Assembly: GCA_000435615.1 (NCBI GenBank)
Contig: FR881933.1
Location: 4,861-11,566 of the forward strand
Length of the DNA: 6,706 nt
Direction of reading: 5' to 3'
Source: Firmicutes bacterium CAG:238
Lineage (GTDB): Bacteria > Bacillota > Clostridia > Peptostreptococcales > Anaerovoracaceae
Shown here: one piece after another, positions 4,932-6,706 of the stretch
Numbering within the stretch: position 1 is the first letter of the stretch
Layout: each line of letters begins with the position of its first letter
Translations under genes and position numbers: made by a program
Notes under the pieces: generated by a model
The model's database searches: none
What the model was told of the DNA's origin: nothing
Seen by the model: only the letters and a program-made list of their open reading frames with translations

Positions 4932-5561
4932 TTACTTGGTCCCGAATAATCTGTCGCCGGCATCGCCGAGGCCCGGAACGATGTATGCATGTTCGTTCAG
5001 TCTTTCGTCCTGCTGCGCGATATAGATGTCAACATCCGGGTGTGCTTTCTGAAGTGCTTCAATTCCTTCCGGTGCCGCGATTAAGCACATGAAAATGATG
5101 TCTTTGCCGCCGCGTGCTTTGATGGAATTGATTGCATCGATTGCCGATCCGCCCGTAGCAAGCATCGGGTCAACTACAAAAATGGTTCTCTTCTCGATAT
5201 CCTTCGGCAGCTTGCAGTAATATTCCACCGGTGTATGCGTTTCAGGGTCTCTGTAAAGGCCTACATGACCAACCTTCGCGTTCGGATAAAGCGCAAGCAT
5301 CCCGTCTACAAATCCAAGTCCTGCTCTGAGAATCGGAACGATTGCAATGTCCTCGCCCTTGAGCATTTTCTGTGTTGTTTTGCAAATCGGCGTTTCAATT
5401 TCCACATCCATGAGCGGAAGATTTCTTGTCGCTTCATATCCCATAAGAGTAACCACTTCCTTCGCGAGTTCTCTGAACTCCTTGTTGTTTGTTTCTGTCT
5501 TTCTCATAAGTGTAACCTTATGCTGAATTAACGGATGATCAAATACCAGTACATTTCCCAT
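4932..5561 (-). CDS. upp: Uracil phosphoribosyltransferase
   Basis: The 209-residue enzyme converts uracil and PRPP to UMP in pyrimidine salvage. Visible are ILRAGLGFVDGML (77-89), the PRPP-binding loop VVDPMLATGGSAIDA (129-143) and the C-terminal uracil-binding segment YIVPGLGDAGDRLFGTK (193-209). Length and ending match the family. The start has AAGGAG about 8 nt upstream. It lies between rpiB (38-nt gap) and tyrS (24-nt gap) on one strand. In Bacillus subtilis upp also sits downstream of rpiB, but there with glyA between. Confidence 0.98.
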   Translation of the reverse strand: MGNVLVFDHPLIQHKVTLMRKTETNNKEFRELAKEVVTLMGYEATRNLPLMDVEIETPICKTTQKMLKGEDIAIVPILRAGLGFVDGMLALYPNAKVGHVGLYRDPETHTPVEYYCKLPKDIEKRTIFVVDPMLATGGSAIDAINSIKARGGKDIIFMCLIAAPEGIEALQKAHPDVDIYIAQQDERLNEHAYIVPGLGDAGDRLFGTK

Positions 5562-5599
5562 TATTTTTCTCCTTTAATAATATATATAAATTAATTTTT

Positions 5600-6031
5600 T
5601 TACATTTCGTTCAGCATATCGACTCTTCTCTGATGTCTGCCCCCTTCAAATTCGGTATCCAGCCACTCGTCAACAATCGCAAGCGCAAGTTCCGGCGCAG
5701 TCGTTCTGCCTCCGAGCGCTAAAATATTCGCGTTGTTGTGCTGTTTGGTCAGATGAGCCATTTCAACTGATGTGCAGAGCCCGCAGCGAATTCCCTTTAC
5801 CTTGTTCGCCGCAATGGAGATTCCGATTCCGGTACCGCAGCAGACCACTCCGAGGTCTGCCTCCCCGTTTGCCACGGTTTCCCCGCAAAGTCTGCCGTAA
5901 ACCGGATAATCCACGGATTCTTCCGAATGTGTTCCGAGGTCCAGCACTTCAATCCCCCTGTCTTCCAAGTGTTTCTTTACTGTTTCTTTAAGTAGATATC
6001 CGCCATGGTCGGACGCAACTGCAATTTTCAT
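5600..6031 (-). CDS. rpiB: Ribose 5-phosphate isomerase B
   Basis: The 143-residue enzyme of the RpiB/LacAB family interconverts ribose 5-phosphate and ribulose 5-phosphate. Key features are the N-terminal ASDHGGYLLK (6-15, with D8 and H9), DYP (41-43), the active-site loop CCGTGIGISIAANK (64-77, where C65 matches the catalytic cysteine and T67 the phosphate-loop threonine) and HNNANILALGGR (98-109), with H98 in the position of the catalytic histidine. LacA/LacB galactose-6-phosphate isomerases look similar, but the single gene beside upp and Sua5 fits RpiB. Its AGGGAGG ribosome binding site (6046-6040) lies inside the last codons of the upstream Sua5 gene, and only 3 nt separate that stop from this ATG, so translation is likely coupled. 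Confidence 0.95.
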   Translation of the reverse strand: MKIAVASDHGGYLLKETVKKHLEDRGIEVLDLGTHSEESVDYPVYGRLCGETVANGEADLGVVCCGTGIGISIAANKVKGIRCGLCTSVEMAHLTKQHNNANILALGGRTTAPELALAIVDEWLDTEFEGGRHQRRVDMLNEM

Positions 6032-6034
6032 GTG

Positions 6035-6706
6035 CTAAACCTCCCTAATATTATATCCTGCAGATTTGAACATTCTGTTCATCACCGCAAATCCGATCCC
6101 GTCTTCTCTGAGTGCCGCTGCTAAAATCACATCGACATTTTTCTTGTCGCATTCACGAAGTCTTGCAAAAAACTCGTGCGCCGCAGTTTCGGGATGTTCA
6201 TTATCAAAAACGATTATTTCCACTCTTTGACCGAAAAAATTTCTTTTCATTTTCTCTTCGGCCATCGCAAGTTTTATATTTTCCGGTTCTCCCTGAAAAA
6301 TTATCATTTCCGCTTTCGGGGCATAGTGCTTGTATTTCATTCCCGGTGCCTTTGGCTTGAACGAAGCGTCGGTCTGCAAAAGTCCGCCGTTGTTAAAGAT
6401 GTCCGGTTTTTCAAGCAATGCCGGGTCAATACCGACAGTCTTTCCAAGTGTCTGTGAAAGCTGCTCGGCCGTTATCACGCCCGGTCGCAATATCACCGGC
6501 GTTTCCTCTGTCATATCCACAACCGTGGATTCGATTCCCGCTTTGCATTCTCCCCCGGCAATTATCCCGTCAATTCTGCCGTCAAGGTCATCCATGACAT
6601 GCTGATAAGTTGTCGGACTCGGTTTTCCCGACAGATTCGCACTAGGCGCCGCAATCGGGGTTTCCGCTGCACTTATGAGTTCCGCCGCTGCAGGCTCACT
6701 CGGCAT
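6035..6706 (-). CDS. sua5: L-threonylcarbamoyladenylate synthase (Sua5/YwlC type), 5' end missing
   Basis: This enzyme makes threonylcarbamoyl-AMP from threonine, bicarbonate and ATP, the precursor of t6A37 in ANN-decoding tRNAs. The visible 223 residues contain the YrdC-domain segments PIAAPSANLSGKPSPTT (17-33), GIESTVVD (58-65) and ILRPG (72-76), then the linker APGMKYKHYAPKAE (120-133) and a C-terminal Sua5 domain to the end. The linker and extra domain make it the long Sua5 form rather than short TsaC. The methionine at the window edge is the family's internal R-M-P-S-type motif, not a start; the substrate-binding N-terminal half of the YrdC domain lies beyond 6706. It is the most upstream visible gene of the Sua5-rpiB-upp-tyrS operon. 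Confidence 0.93.
   Translation of the reverse strand: MPSEPAAAELISAAETPIAAPSANLSGKPSPTTYQHVMDDLDGRIDGIIAGGECKAGIESTVVDMTEETPVILRPGVITAEQLSQTLGKTVGIDPALLEKPDIFNNGGLLQTDASFKPKAPGMKYKHYAPKAEMIIFQGEPENIKLAMAEEKMKRNFFGQRVEIIVFDNEHPETAAHEFFARLRECDKKNVDVILAAALREDGIGFAVMNRMFKSAGYNIREV

Noticed and set aside
5562..5599. Internal promoter in the AT-rich rpiB-upp gap
   Set aside because: TATATATATTATT-like sequence is present on the minus strand, but no -35 box at suitable spacing was found; the gap mainly holds the AAGGAG site of upp.
6704..6706. ATG at the window edge as the start of the Sua5 gene
   Set aside because: The residues that follow (MPSEPAAAE) match the middle of the YrdC domain, where R-M-P-S is internal, so the gene must continue beyond the window.

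Overview
The window looks like a core-genome segment of a low- to mid-GC Firmicute, most likely a member of the Clostridia. This is judged from purine-rich Shine-Dalgarno sites (GGAGG, AGGGAGG, AAGGAG), TTGACA/TATAAT-type promoters, an HTH-containing BirA next to a BioY transporter, and a Sua5-rpiB-upp gene order that recalls the ywlC...rpiB...glyA-upp region of Bacillus subtilis. No mobile element, CRISPR array, tRNA or rRNA was seen.

Layout, left to right. Positions 1-133 hold the 5' end of a minus-strand DUF21/CNNM (HlyC/CorC-like) membrane protein gene. Positions 134-385 form a divergent control region with a minus-strand promoter, a strong plus-strand promoter (TTGACA-17-TATACT) and a BirA-type inverted repeat lying over its -35 box. 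The plus-strand operon birA-bioY follows (386-1969): the bifunctional biotin ligase/repressor and the substrate-binding component of the biotin ECF transporter. It converges, with only 9 nt between stops, on a small minus-strand TM2-domain membrane protein gene (1979-2287). Everything further right is transcribed on the minus strand. In transcription order (right to left) it reads: Sua5-type threonylcarbamoyl-AMP synthase (cut by the window edge), rpiB, upp, tyrS, then a control region (3298-3569), rplM, rpsI, a good intrinsic terminator (2370-2399) and the promoter of the TM2 gene.

How the genes work together. birA and bioY couple biotin sensing and biotinylation to biotin uptake. The Sua5/rpiB/upp/tyrS cluster is a housekeeping operon (tRNA t6A modification, pentose phosphate interconversion, uracil salvage to UMP, tyrosyl-tRNA charging), and rplM-rpsI supply ribosomal proteins L13 and S9.

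The most unusual structure is in the roughly 200-nt rplM-rpsI leader. Two modules, each beginning CGAAAAAGATTT and ending AAATCCCAGTAG, lie in tandem only 7 nt apart. In both, the inner parts of these flanks can pair to close a stem holding one or two further hairpins. This resembles a tandem structured regulatory RNA, either a duplicated form of a ribosomal-protein leader or something not described. Next to it, an intrinsic terminator points along the plus strand although no plus-strand gene lies within 1.5 kb upstream of it, and its hairpin contains the predicted -35 box of the rplM promoter.
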